Source: Desulfovibrio psychrotolerans (GTDB lineage: Bacteria > Desulfobacterota > Desulfovibrionia > Desulfovibrionales > Desulfovibrionaceae). Taken from it: 64,000 nucleotides of DNA. Positions 9,130-18,444 of this stretch are shown here, one piece after another. A program made the position numbers and the translations under genes. The DNA is taken from NCBI RefSeq assembly GCF_013340305.1, contig NZ_BLVP01000008.1, forward strand, positions 109,303-173,302. The letters run 5' to 3'. The notes beneath the pieces were generated by a model, which saw nothing but the letters and a program-made list of their open reading frames with translations, did no database searches and was not told the origin of the DNA. Position 1 is the stretch's first letter; every line of letters begins with the position of its first letter.

Positions 9130-10170
9130 CTACAGTTTGGAAAACACGTTCATAAGCTGTATGCCCGCCGGGCCCATGATGGCCACGAACAGCGCGGGCA
9201 GGATGAAGAAAATGAGCGGAAACAGCATCTTCACCGGCAGCTTGGCGGCTATTTCCTCCGCCCGTTGGTAGCGCGTGGTGCGCATGTGGTCCGAATAGAC
9301 GCGCAGGGTGGCGGCGATGCTGGTGCCGAAGGTGTCTGCCTGCACGATAAGGGTGACAAGGCTGTTCATATCATCCAGACCAACGCGGCGGGCGAGATTC
9401 TTCAGCGCGTCTGTGCGGCTTTTGCCCGCCCGCAGTTCAAGGATGACGGTGTTCAGTTCGCCGGAAAGTTCCGGATTGGTGGCGCGCATCTCACGCGCTA
9501 TGCGGTTGATGGCCTGATCAATACCCATGCCGGATTCCACGCAGACCACCAGCAGGTCCAGTGCATCGGGCAGGGCGTTGGTTATGGCGCGGCGGCGGCG
9601 GGTGGTGCGCATGCGCAGCCAGATATTGGGAATGTACATGCCCAGCACGGCGGGAAAGATGAAAATGAGGGCCATGAGTGCCGGGGGAATCTGCTCCCGC
9701 ATGGTCAGGCACACTGCCGAGGCGCTGAGCAGACCCAGCAGCACAAGGCCGCCCTTGACGCCCCAGAAGATGCGGTTGGCGCGGGCGGGATTGGCAAAGC
9801 CCGCGCGGACCATGGAGAGGTTGGCTTCCGTAAGCTCATCCTGCTTGGTAGGGCTGAGATGTTCGCCCATGCGGTCTGCCGCCGAGGCAAAGCGTGCGAG
9901 CAGGAGGCGCAGCGAGGAAGGCTGTGCCTGCTCTGCCACTCCCGCGCCGTTTGCAAGGGCAGCTCCCCCGTTGCGGAACAGGGCGTTTGCATGCAGTCCC
10001 CTGCCGGAGGAACGGGCCGGATTGGTTGCGTTATCCACCCGCCGCTTCATGCTGTGCAGGCGGTTGCGGTTGCCCAGCAGCCGCGCAAGGGCGGAGACGA
10101 TGAGCAGTATGGCGGCGGATGCCAGCCCGGCGGCGATGATGGGGGCGTAAGTGTGCATATCCATACTCAT
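9130..10170 (-). CDS. tadC: TadC, inner-membrane platform protein of the Flp pilus
   Basis: Type II secretion F-domain protein of 346 aa. Four hydrophobic segments are visible: near the N-terminus, two around residues 140-180, and one at the C-terminus (LFPLIFFILPALFVAIMGPA). The cytoplasmic T2SSF domain (about 185-310) shows LPDALDLLVVCVESGMGIDQ, a strong family motif. TadB and TadC together form the platform on which TadA drives pilin polymerisation. The start at 10170 follows GACGGAG. It lies 8 bases after tadB, so the two are surely co-translated. Confidence 0.92.
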   Translation of the reverse strand: MSMDMHTYAPIIAAGLASAAILLIVSALARLLGNRNRLHSMKRRVDNATNPARSSGRGLHANALFRNGGAALANGAGVAEQAQPSSLRLLLARFASAADRMGEHLSPTKQDELTEANLSMVRAGFANPARANRIFWGVKGGLVLLGLLSASAVCLTMREQIPPALMALIFIFPAVLGMYIPNIWLRMRTTRRRRAITNALPDALDLLVVCVESGMGIDQAINRIAREMRATNPELSGELNTVILELRAGKSRTDALKNLARRVGLDDMNSLVTLIVQADTFGTSIAATLRVYSDHMRTTRYQRAEEIAAKLPVKMLFPLIFFILPALFVAIMGPAGIQLMNVFSKL

Positions 10171-10178
10171 GTGCTCCG

Positions 10179-11150
10179 TCAGACCCTGATGGTGATGAGA
10201 CGCTTGAGCGCCACAGCGCCCACTGCCATCTGGATGAAGGCGTTGGTGAGCAGGAACCTGCCTTCTTCCGTGGAGTAGAGCAGGCCCATGTAATCCGGGT
10301 TAATGAAGTGGATGATGGTGCCTATGCCGAACGGCAGCGCCATGAGTACATAGGCGGTGAGCTTGCCTTCTGCCGAGAGGGTGCGGACCCTGCCGTCGAA
10401 CTTGAACCGCTCGCGCACCAGACGGCCTATGTTGCCTACTATTTCCGCAAGGTTGCCGCCGGTTTCGCGCTGGATGTTCACGGAGACCACGAAGAATTTG
10501 AGGTCCGGGCAGTCCACACGGTGCAGCAGGTTAGCCAGCGCCGCATCCATGGCTATGCCGAAATTCAGCTCATCAAGGGTCTTGGAAAATTCCGGTCCGA
10601 TGGGGTCGGGCATTTCTTCCGCCACCATGCGCAATCCCTGCGTAAAGGCGTGTCCTGCCTTGAGCGCACGGGCGATGAGGTCCAGGGCATCGGGCAACTG
10701 CCGCTGGAACTGGGCCATGCGCTTGTCCTTACGGCGCAGCAGCCACGCAAAGGGGGCATAGGCGGCAAGGAGCGAAGGCACGGGGCGCAGATAGGGGCTG
10801 ACCGTGGCAAACTGCATGAGGAACCACGCCAGCACCGCCCCGACACCGCCCAGCAGCATGAGGGTGCCGATATTCACGTCCACCTGAGCCTGCTCGCGGA
10901 TGCGTTCCCACTTGCCCGCCCAGCGCAGTTGGTTGAGCAGGGTGTGCAGCCACGGCACGGAAGAGAAGCTGTGGTGCCGTTCTATGGACACGCTTTCCGC
11001 CTGCTCCAGCGTGGCGCGCAGGCGTCCAAGGCGTTTGCTCACCTGCTCCTGACGTCTGCGCCTGCGGGAAAGCAGCAGATTGACCACGCCCAGATACAGG
11101 ACGAAGAGGCCAATGACGGCGAGGGCGGCTATGAGGGTTGCGGCGGTCAT
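10179..11150 (-). CDS. tadB: TadB, inner-membrane platform protein of the Flp pilus
   Basis: T2SSF-domain protein of 323 aa, paralogous to TadC. It shows an N-terminal membrane helix, a pair around residues 95-130, and the motif QLPDALDLIARALKAGHAFT typical of TadB. The C-terminal helix pair includes YVLMALPFGIGTIIHFINPD. It partners TadC and the ATPase TadA at the cytoplasmic membrane. The ATG at 11150 follows AAGGAG. It sits 37 bases after tadA. Confidence 0.92.
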   Translation of the reverse strand: MTAATLIAALAVIGLFVLYLGVVNLLLSRRRRRQEQVSKRLGRLRATLEQAESVSIERHHSFSSVPWLHTLLNQLRWAGKWERIREQAQVDVNIGTLMLLGGVGAVLAWFLMQFATVSPYLRPVPSLLAAYAPFAWLLRRKDKRMAQFQRQLPDALDLIARALKAGHAFTQGLRMVAEEMPDPIGPEFSKTLDELNFGIAMDAALANLLHRVDCPDLKFFVVSVNIQRETGGNLAEIVGNIGRLVRERFKFDGRVRTLSAEGKLTAYVLMALPFGIGTIIHFINPDYMGLLYSTEEGRFLLTNAFIQMAVGAVALKRLITIRV

Positions 11151-11187
11151 GTGATGCTCCTTGGAAGTGGCCTTGCCATGCCAACGG

Positions 11188-13209
11188 TTACTGGCGGGCT
11201 TCCCGCAGGGTGGGGTCGAACAGCGAGGGCGGCAGGTCTATGCCCTGTGCCTGCAGGCGTGCCGAGAACTTGGGCCGGATGCCTGTGCAGACGAATTGAC
11301 CGATAACTTTACGGTTTTCGTCTATGCCGGTCTGCTTGAATGAGAAAATTTCCTGCAGGGTTATGGCATCGCCTTCCATGCCGGTTATTTCTTGCAGGCT
11401 GAGCAGTTTGCGCGAGCCGTCCGAGAGCCGGTTCACCTGAATGATCACGTCCACGGCAGAGGCTATGTAGCGCTTGAGCGACTTGTCCGCGATATTCAGC
11501 CCCGCCATGGCGACCATGGTTTCAAGGCGCATCAGGCAGTCACGCGGATTGTTGGCGTGAATGGTGGTGAGGGAGCCGTCGTGCCCCGTGTTCATGGCTT
11601 GCAGCATGTCCAGCACTTCACTGGAGCGTACTTCGCCCACGATGATGCGGTCCGGGCGCATGCGCAGGCAGTTCTTGACCAGATCGCGGGCGTTTACCTC
11701 GCCGTTGCCTTCTATGTTGGCGGGGCGGGTTTCCAGCCGAACCACGTGATCCTGCTTCATCTGCAGTTCCGCCGCATCCTCTATGGTGACGATGCGTTCG
11801 TCATGGGGGATGAAGCGCGACAGGCAGTTGAGCATGGTTGTCTTGCCCGATCCCGTGCCGCCGGAGACGATGCAGTTAAGCCGCGCCCGCACGATGCCCT
11901 TGAGCACCTCGCCTATCTCGGGCGTGAGGGCGTTGAAGCGGATGAGGTCGTCCAGTTCCAGCGGGTCCTTGGAGAACCGGCGGATGGAAAGGCTGGGACC
12001 GTCCAGCGCCAGCGGCGGGATAATGGCGTTCACGCGGGAGCCGTCCAGAAGGCGGGCGTCCACCATGGGAGAGGCTTCATCCACGCGGCGTCCCACCTGT
12101 GCTACGATGCGGTCTATGATCTTGCGCAGGTGCGTGTCGTCCTTGAAGCGGGTGGGCACCCTCTGCAGCTTGCCGTGACGCTCCACATATACCTGCCGGT
12201 AGTTATTCACCAGAATATCGGACACGGTGGGATCTTGCAGGAGCGGTTCCAGCGGTCCCAGACCCAGCACCTCATCCTGCACCTCGCGCAGGATGTCGCG
12301 GCGTTCGCGGGAGTTCAGGGGAGCCTGCCGGAATTCCTCGCGCAGCAGCCGTTCCACAAGGCGGCTTATCTCTTCGCGCAGACGGGCAGGGGGCAGGGCT
12401 TCCACGGCGGTGAGGTCCAGCATTTCTATGAGCCGCTCGTGGATCTGAGATTTGACCAGATAATAACTTTCGTCCCGCGCGGGCTGTTCCGGAGATTGGG
12501 GGTCTGTGTGCGCACCAGCCTTGGACATTCCGGTTACAGCCGGGGCGACTGTTACGGCCGGGGCGGCCAGGGTGGCAGAAACTGGGGACACAGGGGCTTC
12601 AGGTTGCGCAAAAGATAGCGGGGGCAGGTCGCCCGGAGTAGCCTGCTGGGCGGCTGCGGCTGCCGTAGCTCTGTGTGGACGGGAGGCCGCGTCTGTTGCC
12701 GCAGCCGGTTCGGAACCGGCTGGTTCCGGGTCCAGCTCAAGCAGGTCCAGCAGGGTATGGGCCGATGCCTGTTCCGCAGGTGCGCCGGGAGTGGCAGAAC
12801 CTGTCCGGGCGTCCGGTCCGATGTGGTCGATATGGCCGATGTGGCCGATGTGGTCAGTCGGGGCTCTATGCATGGCATTCTGCTGGAGCAGCGTGCCCCG
12901 GCGGAGTGTCGCGTCAGGATAAGCCGTAACGGGCTGCGCCTCGCCGCGGGCGGCGTGTGCTTCTTCCTGCGAAAAGGATAACGGGGGCATGGATTCCGAC
13001 AGGTGAAGCGGGTGAAGCGGGTGAAGCGGCTGGCGCGCGGTGTGTTGTTCCAGCGTATCCGTGGTGTTCGGCGTACCCGTAATTTCCGGCGTCAGTGGCT
13101 GCGCTGTTGCGGCTGCGCGGGCGGGCGCAGGAACTGCGATGACCTGAGCGACTTCCGTCGGTTCCGGGGTGCGGCGTGTGCTGCGGTTCAGTCTGGCAAG
13201 CAGTGACAT
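11188..13209 (-). CDS. tadA: TadA/CpaF secretion ATPase with a long disordered N-terminal extension
   Basis: Hexameric ATPase that powers Flp pilus assembly, 673 aa against a usual 430-500. The catalytic part (from about residue 230) has Walker [13 protein letters not shown] with Lys near 455, the Asp box [13 protein letters not shown], and the His box [16 protein letters not shown]. The first 220 residues are low-complexity (Pro, Ala, Thr, His) and include the short tandem repeats [11 protein letters not shown] and [12 protein letters not shown], which mirror DNA repeats. This extension is not part of the family fold; it may be a flexible tether or simply a fast-evolving tail. The ATG at 13209 follows GGGAGG, 3 bases after tadZ. 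Confidence 0.93.
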   Translation of the reverse strand: MSLLARLNRSTRRTPEPTEVAQVIAVPAPARAAATAQPLTPEITGTPNTTDTLEQHTARQPLHPLHPLHLSESMPPLSFSQEEAHAARGEAQPVTAYPDATLRRGTLLQQNAMHRAPTDHIGHIGHIDHIGPDARTGSATPGAPAEQASAHTLLDLLELDPEPAGSEPAAATDAASRPHRATAAAAAQQATPGDLPPLSFAQPEAPVSPVSATLAAPAVTVAPAVTGMSKAGAHTDPQSPEQPARDESYYLVKSQIHERLIEMLDLTAVEALPPARLREEISRLVERLLREEFRQAPLNSRERRDILREVQDEVLGLGPLEPLLQDPTVSDILVNNYRQVYVERHGKLQRVPTRFKDDTHLRKIIDRIVAQVGRRVDEASPMVDARLLDGSRVNAIIPPLALDGPSLSIRRFSKDPLELDDLIRFNALTPEIGEVLKGIVRARLNCIVSGGTGSGKTTMLNCLSRFIPHDERIVTIEDAAELQMKQDHVVRLETRPANIEGNGEVNARDLVKNCLRMRPDRIIVGEVRSSEVLDMLQAMNTGHDGSLTTIHANNPRDCLMRLETMVAMAGLNIADKSLKRYIASAVDVIIQVNRLSDGSRKLLSLQEITGMEGDAITLQEIFSFKQTGIDENRKVIGQFVCTGIRPKFSARLQAQGIDLPPSLFDPTLREARQ

Positions 13210-13212
13210 GGG

Positions 13213-14433
13213 TTAGCCTCCCGCGCCCTGCAAGACGTGCAGGGGTGTTTCTGCCATATCGTCCGCGCCGTTGCGGAACAGTCTTCCGAACAGGCCGGAC
13301 GCCTTGCGCTGCGCTTCCGTGCGCACGAACGTGGTGGCCAGTTTGCCGATGTTGCGGGTAAGGGGCGATTTGGGGGCGGAGTCCCGCAGGGGCGTGCCCT
13401 GATTGATGGCGCTTACCGCTGCCACGTAATCTTCATCCACCTTCCATGCGATGGGGCGGCCCAGCAGTTCTTCCGCTTCGGCAAGGGCAACGCCTGCCTT
13501 GGGCGTGTAGCGGTTGGCAATGATGCGTATCTTGTCCGCCACGTCCGGTTCCACGTTATCCAGCGTTTCCAGCAGACGGCGGGTGTTGGCGAGGCAGGGC
13601 AGGGAAAGTTCCGTGACCATGAGTACAGCGTCTGCCTCACGCATGGAGGCGAGGCTCAGTTCGTCCACCAGCGGGCTGCCGTCCACGAAGACGGTGGAAT
13701 ACAGCGAACGCAGGATGCGCAGCATGGTGCCTATGGCCTGCGGAGCTGCGGAGCCGGTGTCTTCCGAGCGGTCCGGGGCAGCGAGGATGTCCAGCCCGGA
13801 GGCATGGCGGACCATGAGGCTCTGCATGAACGCATCGTCCAGCCGGTGGGCGTTGTGCGTGGCAGCCGCCCATGTGTGGGTGTAGTGCATATCCAGAAAA
13901 AGGGGCACCTCGCCCTGCGGCTGGCGCATATCTACCAGTGCGGCGGGGCGCGCGCCGTCCAGGGCAGAGGCTTCCACTCCCAGATTGACGGCAAGGGTGG
14001 TCACGCCCGTGCCGGGCTTGCCGCCCAGCAGGTGAATGACCCTGCCCTGCCGCTGCGGATGGGGGGCTGCTGCCTGCGCTGAATGGGCGGTGCGGACGGT
14101 GAAGCGGTCCAGCGCGGCGCGGAATTCTCCCACCTTGAGGGGGAAGGGCAGGTATTCCGTGGCACCGGCACGCATGCTGGCAAGGATGAGGTCCGCATCC
14201 TGCGCAGGGCCGAGCACGAACACTTCCCGTACTTCCGGCAGGGCGAGCAGGTCCGAAATGACGGATACGTTCTGCGCGGTGCGTACTTCTGCCACCACCA
14301 AACCGGACGCGGCTGCATCTTCCGGCGTGCCGGGCAGCACGGCGGAAAAACGCGCGTCATCCGCCACCAGCCGTGCGAACGAGGCGGCGGCTTCCGGGTG
14401 GTGCAGTCTGAAGTGGATGGATACGGCGGTCAT
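13213..14433 (-). CDS. tadZ: TadZ/CpaE, MinD-like localisation ATPase
   Basis: Protein of 406 aa that places the pilus machine in the cell. The first 125 residues form an atypical receiver domain (RTAQNVSVISDLLALPEVRE, then ADLILASMRAGATEYLPFPL), without the phospho-Asp pocket. A ParA/MinD-type ATPase follows with a changed Walker A, LLGGKPGTGVTTLAVNLG: the second conserved Lys is Val, as is common in TadZ. MinD-like motifs follow (PAALVDMRQPQGEVPLFLD). Such proteins bind nucleotide and dimerise but may hydrolyse slowly. It sits between a lipoprotein gene and tadA. Confidence 0.9.
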   Translation of the reverse strand: MTAVSIHFRLHHPEAAASFARLVADDARFSAVLPGTPEDAAASGLVVAEVRTAQNVSVISDLLALPEVREVFVLGPAQDADLILASMRAGATEYLPFPLKVGEFRAALDRFTVRTAHSAQAAAPHPQRQGRVIHLLGGKPGTGVTTLAVNLGVEASALDGARPAALVDMRQPQGEVPLFLDMHYTHTWAAATHNAHRLDDAFMQSLMVRHASGLDILAAPDRSEDTGSAAPQAIGTMLRILRSLYSTVFVDGSPLVDELSLASMREADAVLMVTELSLPCLANTRRLLETLDNVEPDVADKIRIIANRYTPKAGVALAEAEELLGRPIAWKVDEDYVAAVSAINQGTPLRDSAPKSPLTRNIGKLATTFVRTEAQRKASGLFGRLFRNGADDMAETPLHVLQGAGG

Positions 14434-14459
14434 GATGATTCTCCGTTTCTGCGGACGCG

Positions 14460-14762
14460 CTACTGCTTATCCTGCATGAGGAAGCGCATGACTTCGTTGA
14501 AGGTGGGGCCTTTGTCTTCCGGCGTGGGCTGCTGGTAGGCTTGGATGGCGCGCTGAGAGAGCTTGCCGTCCATGCCGGTGACGGGGTCGGACCCGGCGGG
14601 AATGGGATCGAACTTCTGTGCCTGTAACTGCTGGCGGTAGGAGGCGCCGAGGGGATCGTTGAACCCCTGCTGCCCCACGGGCTTGTCCAGGTCGCGCACG
14701 GCAGCGCATCCGCCCAGAAAGGTGGCGGCGGCGAGAAGAATGATGGTTGCGCGGTGAGTCAT
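14460..14762 (-). CDS. Small lipoprotein of the tad operon
   Basis: A 100-residue lipoprotein: signal peptide MTHRATIILLAAATFLGGC with the lipobox LGGC (Cys 19), then a hydrophilic chain with no known domain (GFNDPLGASYRQQLQ, PTFNEVMRFLMQDKQ). Its place between the secretin and tadZ is where CpaD/TadD-like pilotin lipoproteins often lie. It may help the secretin insert into the outer membrane; that is inference from position only. The ATG follows CAGGAG. Confidence 0.8.
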   Translation of the reverse strand: MTHRATIILLAAATFLGGCAAVRDLDKPVGQQGFNDPLGASYRQQLQAQKFDPIPAGSDPVTGMDGKLSQRAIQAYQQPTPEDKGPTFNEVMRFLMQDKQ

Positions 14763-14787
14763 GGTTCTGCTCCTGTATCCTGTACCG

Positions 14788-16281
14788 TTATTGCGGGATA
14801 ATGTGGCCGAATTCGCCTTCCATGCCTGTGGAACGCTGGTTGGCGTCTTCCGCCCTGCCGGTGCTGACAGGCTGGATGCGGGCTACGTTCACCCGTTTTT
14901 CGCCCTCCATCTTGCCGTGGAAGAAGAATTCCATTTCCGTGGGTTCGGTATAGTTGTCTGTGGGCAGAACCTGCTGCGCCACGTCCAGCGGCTTGGTGAG
15001 GTGCGGGGTGACGATGATGACCAGCTCCGTCTCGTTCTTGCGGAACTCGCTGGAGCGGAACAGGGTGCCCAGCACGGGAATGTCTCCCAGACCGGGATAG
15101 CGCTTGATGTTCTCGCGCACCTCGTTGTGCAGGAGCCCGGCAATGGCGAAGCTCTGCCCGTTGCCCAGTTCCACCACGGTGGAGGCGCGGCGGGTGGTGA
15201 GCGCGGGAATGACCATGCCGGAAATCTGGATGGCGTTGGCGTAGTCCAGTTCAGAGACTTCGGGAAACACGCGCAGGCTTATGCGGTCGCCGGAGATGAC
15301 AGAGGGGCTGAAGACCAGCTGGACGCCGTATTCTTTGTATTCTATGGCCACGGTGCCCAGACCCTGCGGCACGGGAACGGGAATTTCGCCGCCCGCGAGG
15401 AACTGTGCATCTTCACCGCTGCGGCAGATGAGGGTGGGCTCTGCAAGCACCTTGACCAGTCCGTTCTGCTTGAGCACGTCCAGAAACCCGGTAAGGGTTA
15501 CGCCGCCGGAGGTGGCGCGGAACAGCCCGTTGCGGGAAGGATTGATGACGGCGGCGGTCTCGCCCATGGAAATGGCCCCGTTCTTGGGGTCCAGATTGAA
15601 CAGGTTGTTAAGCAGTGAGTAGGCGAAATCGCCCTTCCATGCGTAGGCGAGGTCTATACCCAGCCGTTCCAGCAAGGAGCGGTGCATTTCTGCAATCTTT
15701 ACTTCCAGCATGATCTGGTGCACGCCGCCCACGCTCATGAGATTGGTCACCTTTTCCGGCGCGAACATTTCCGCCACTTCCAGAGCGGTGGAGAGGCTGG
15801 TGGCGCTGGTGACGGTGCCTGAGAGGGTGATGTGTTCGCCCGTGCCGATGACCCGGATATCCTGTTCACCGGGCAGCACGCGGTGGATCATCTCCTTCAG
15901 GTGGGCAAGGTCGGCGGTGACGCGGATATCGTACACACCGGCGAGTTCGCCCGTGCCCGACCACAGCGTGAGGTTGGTGACGCCGGGCTTCTTGCCCGTA
16001 ACATACGCCTGCACCGGAGACAGCAGGATGATGTCTGCCGTGTCCGTATCCGCAAGGGAGACGCGTGCGGCGGGGGCGTCCAGCCGGATGACAATGGACT
16101 TGCCCTTGACCACTTCCACTGTCTGCGGCGTGATGCCGTATGGCTGCGCGTGGGCTGTTGAGGCAAAGGCGGCAGTGAGCAGCAGGGCGCACAGAAGAAT
16201 GGCGGCTGTCAGCGGACGGGAGGAACCACTCTGCCGGGGACGGGGTTCAAGCATAACGCGGTATGCGCGGGTGATTTTCAT
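14788..16281 (-). CDS. rcpA: RcpA/CpaC secretin, outer-membrane channel of the Flp pilus
   Basis: Outer-membrane secretin of 497 aa. A long N-terminal signal (AILLCALLLTAAFASTAHAQ) precedes the pilus-secretin N-terminal domain (YGITPQTVEVVKGKSIVIRL), a BON-like domain (about 125-190), and the C-terminal secretin domain. The last shows VLAEPTLICRSGEDAQFLAG, GGEIPVPVPQGLG and VIIVTPHLTKPLD, typical of the family. The length is usual. The start overlaps the end of the cpaB-like gene by 4 bases (ATGA), so translation is coupled. Confidence 0.95.
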   Translation of the reverse strand: MKITRAYRVMLEPRPRQSGSSRPLTAAILLCALLLTAAFASTAHAQPYGITPQTVEVVKGKSIVIRLDAPAARVSLADTDTADIILLSPVQAYVTGKKPGVTNLTLWSGTGELAGVYDIRVTADLAHLKEMIHRVLPGEQDIRVIGTGEHITLSGTVTSATSLSTALEVAEMFAPEKVTNLMSVGGVHQIMLEVKIAEMHRSLLERLGIDLAYAWKGDFAYSLLNNLFNLDPKNGAISMGETAAVINPSRNGLFRATSGGVTLTGFLDVLKQNGLVKVLAEPTLICRSGEDAQFLAGGEIPVPVPQGLGTVAIEYKEYGVQLVFSPSVISGDRISLRVFPEVSELDYANAIQISGMVIPALTTRRASTVVELGNGQSFAIAGLLHNEVRENIKRYPGLGDIPVLGTLFRSSEFRKNETELVIIVTPHLTKPLDVAQQVLPTDNYTEPTEMEFFFHGKMEGEKRVNVARIQPVSTGRAEDANQRSTGMEGEFGHIIPQ

Positions 16282-17105
16282 TGTGCGAACCTCATGGTCT
16301 GGCGGCTGGTGCCGGTGATCAGCTCCACGGTTACGGCAGGGGGCGCGCTGCTGCGGGGCTTCTTGGCGGGCGGCGGGGTGAGTGATGCCAGCGTATCCGG
16401 CACGTTGGTGCCGCCGGTGCGGACGGTGCTTGCGTCCGCCGGATTGCGCAGGGCAAAGTGCAGGGTGCCGCGTGTGGCGGCCAGTGCCAGCTTTTCTGCG
16501 TCGACGGGGGTCATTTCCAGCGTGTAGACGTCCACGGAAGAGGTTTCGGTATCATCGCCCTTCTTTTCCAGCTCAGTGCCTGTGGCGATGACGCGGATGT
16601 TTTCCAGCACGGTCTTGGTGACGGCCTTGTCCTTGTCGCGCCGTTCGTCGTCTATGGTCACCAGCACGTCCACGCTGTTACCTGGACGGATGAACCCGGC
16701 GATGCCGAGAATCTGGTTGCCCTTGACGGCGATGGCGCGCAGGCCGGGGCTGATGAGGGAGGAGACGCCGCCGTACTGGACGCTGTCGTCCAGAAGGCGT
16801 GCGGTGGTGATGATTTCGCCGGGTTCCAGCGGAACGGACGTTACCCTGCCCGACAGTTCTTCCGGGGCGGCAAAGGTGCCCGCAGGAATCGATTCCGGCA
16901 GAAAGGCGGCCAGCCTGAGGTGCTGCTCGGAAAGCTTGGTGCCCTTTCCCACGGGCTGGGAGGCGACCACGATGTTCACTGTTTTAGGAGCCTGAACCGC
17001 CTGCGGCTGCGGACGGCTGGAGGTCATCCATGTGAAGACCATGAAGCCGGCTGCCAGCGAAAGCAGGAGCCCAAGGAAAAGCGGAATGAGAGTTGATGCG
17101 CGCAT
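16278..17105 (-). CDS. rcpC: RcpC/CpaB, SAF-domain Flp pilus protein
   Basis: Periplasmic protein of 275 aa anchored by one N-terminal helix (LIPLFLGLLLSLAAGFMVFT). A SAF domain follows (VNIVVASQPVGKGTKLSEQH), then the RcpC/CpaB domain (GLRAIAVKGNQILGIAGFIR, PGNSVDVLVTIDD). It works with the secretin, and the two genes overlap by 4 bases. The C-terminal 40 residues are Pro/Ala-rich. The ATG at 17105 follows GGGGGGAA. Confidence 0.92.
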   Translation of the reverse strand: MRASTLIPLFLGLLLSLAAGFMVFTWMTSSRPQPQAVQAPKTVNIVVASQPVGKGTKLSEQHLRLAAFLPESIPAGTFAAPEELSGRVTSVPLEPGEIITTARLLDDSVQYGGVSSLISPGLRAIAVKGNQILGIAGFIRPGNSVDVLVTIDDERRDKDKAVTKTVLENIRVIATGTELEKKGDDTETSSVDVYTLEMTPVDAEKLALAATRGTLHFALRNPADASTVRTGGTNVPDTLASLTPPPAKKPRSSAPPAVTVELITGTSRQTMRFAQ

Positions 17106-17136
17106 GGTTCCCCCCGGCGATCTGTAAAATTACCGG

Positions 17137-17688
17137 TTACATCCATTGTGCCGGAACGAATCCGGCTGTCCCCCACGTGATGAACATGGAGGCAAGGGTT
17201 CCCGCGGCGATGGCCACCCCGTAGCACAGGCGCGGGAAGCTGGTATGGTCTGTCTGCCGCACATAAGCCAGTTGGCGCGTGGACAGGAACAGGGCGGCGG
17301 AGTCCTTGAGGGCCCGGAAGATGTTCGCCAGCACATTGCGGCGGCGGGCCAGCATGACCAGAGCGTAAACGCCGCCTGCAAGGCTGGTGAGGATGAAGGC
17401 CTGCAGGGTTGCGGCCATGCCCAGAAAGGCCCCCGCGGCCATCATGAGCTTGACGTCTCCGGCACCCATGACACCCATGAGGTAGGGCACAAACATCACG
17501 CCAAAACCGAGGACGAGGCCGGAAAGGCTGAAGATCAGTCCCTCCGGGCCCTGGGTTGTGGTGTGCGCGGCAAGGGCAAGGGCCATGGCGGGAAAGGTGA
17601 TCCAGTTGGGAATGCGCTGCGCCCGCAGGTCCGTTATGACGGCTGTGAGCAGCACGGCGGCGAGGGTGAGGTTCATGAACAGTTGCAT
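17137..17688 (-). CDS. tadV: TadV/CpaA prepilin peptidase
   Basis: A24-family aspartyl prepilin peptidase, 183 aa, with six hydrophobic segments. The two catalytic Asp motifs are visible: AVITDLRAQRIPNW (first) and GVMGAGDVKLMMAAG (second, GxGD). It cleaves the leader of the Flp pilin and probably of the TadE proteins. It lacks the methyltransferase domain of PilD, as is usual for CpaA/TadV. It is the first gene after flp, from which it is separated by a strong hairpin (17721-17753). The ATG follows GGAGCAACCCG. Confidence 0.92.
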   Translation of the reverse strand: MQLFMNLTLAAVLLTAVITDLRAQRIPNWITFPAMALALAAHTTTQGPEGLIFSLSGLVLGFGVMFVPYLMGVMGAGDVKLMMAAGAFLGMAATLQAFILTSLAGGVYALVMLARRRNVLANIFRALKDSAALFLSTRQLAYVRQTDHTSFPRLCYGVAIAAGTLASMFITWGTAGFVPAQWM

Positions 17689-17720
17689 CGGGTTGCTCCA
17701 TTCAGGGGCCTGTAACGCTT

Positions 17721-17753
17721 GACGGGACCGGGGTCGGGGTTCCCGGTCCCGTC
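17721..17753 (-). promoter_or_regulatory. Strong intercistronic hairpin between flp and tadV
   Basis: Perfect 12-bp arms (GACGGGACCGGG and CCCGGTCCCGTC) with a 9-base loop lie between the flp stop and tadV. No U-run follows on the minus strand, so it is unlikely to be a full terminator. It may attenuate read-through or protect the flp 3' end, giving more pilin than machine proteins. Confidence 0.65.
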
Positions 17754-17806
17754 GAACGCGTTACGCGATCAGGCGTAATTTGGGACGTTGTGAAGCGGTC
17801 AGGGGC

Positions 17807-17974
17807 TTACGCGGCACCGATGTCGCCGGCAAGACGCTCGAACAGGGCGCGGATGTTGCCGCCCAGCAGGGTAACGGCAGCGGTCAGCACACCGGCGATA
17901 AGGGCGGCGAGCAGGCCGTATTCCAGAGCGGTTGCACCTTCTTCTTCACGGATGAAATTCATGATGGCACGCAT
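17807..17974 (-). CDS. flp: Flp-type major pilin, 55 aa
   Basis: Major pilin of the Tad system. It starts MRAIMNFIREEEGATALEYG and continues as one hydrophobic helix (LLAALIAGVLTAAVTLLGG). The peptidase site is Gly13 / Ala14, with Glu and Tyr at +5 and +6, the Flp signature. An upstream in-frame start at 18037 is possible, but the ATG at 17974 has a perfect ribosome site (AAGGAG, 6 bases upstream) and gives the normal Flp length. It is first in the tad operon and is driven by a sigma-54 promoter (18057-18073). Confidence 0.95.
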   Translation of the reverse strand: MRAIMNFIREEEGATALEYGLLAALIAGVLTAAVTLLGGNIRALFERLAGDIGAA

Positions 17975-18056
17975 GGGGTTCTCCTTCCTGTTTGGGATGA
18001 ATTGGTTGACGTTTGTTGTTTTGTGACTGCCTATCAATGCTGCACGGCCTCTCTAA

Positions 18057-18073
18057 GGCAACCGGCGTGCCAA
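18057..18073 (-). promoter_or_regulatory. Sigma-54 promoter of the flp/tad operon
   Basis: Minus strand TGGCACGCCGGTTGCC matches the sigma-54 consensus (TGGCACG, 4 bases, TTGC) at every key position, with correct spacing between GG and GC. The predicted transcript start is about 70 bases upstream of the flp ATG. The sigma-54 activator gene lies immediately upstream. Confidence 0.85.
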
Positions 18074-18444
18074 AGGGGGCTGTATGAGGAATAAAAGTTG
18101 ATAACTGTCTTATTTTAAAGAAACAAAAAAATGAAGCGCCGCTTTTATAGCGGGGAGATTGGGTGATAAGGCCTCTGAAAGGAAGCCGCATGCGGAGTGG
18201 TATTTCCGTCTGTTCCAAGAAAAATAGATTGGACGAGTGGTGGAAGATTTTGGAAGAAGGCCGGAACCTGTTGCGCGGCAAGGGAAAAGGTGGTGTCCGG
18301 GCCACGTTCTAAGAATGATAGACGAGGTGGCGGGCTTGATTTTTAGGGATTTTCTAGACTTCAGGTAGGGCTTTCCCCACTGTACTGCGCTGCTAGGGCC
18401 GGGGGTGTGAAGGCGGCAGGGTGTTTGGTCTAAAAAAAATAGAT
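18074..18444. other. Non-coding region upstream of the flp promoter
   Basis: This 370-base stretch between the activator gene and the flp promoter holds no convincing gene. It is lower in GC than its surroundings. The motif AAAAATAGATT occurs twice, near 18223 and 18433. Enhancer sites for the adjacent activator are expected here, but I cannot point to a clear dyad. Confidence 0.5.

Noticed and set aside
7184..9271. 695-codon plus-strand frame opposite the TPR-SPOR gene
   Set aside because: Antisense shadow; the minus strand has a lipobox, TPRs and a ribosome site.
18038..18305. N-terminal extension of flp or a separate gene upstream of it
   Set aside because: The added residues have no similarity, the region holds the sigma-54 promoter, and the ATG at 17974 has a perfect ribosome site.
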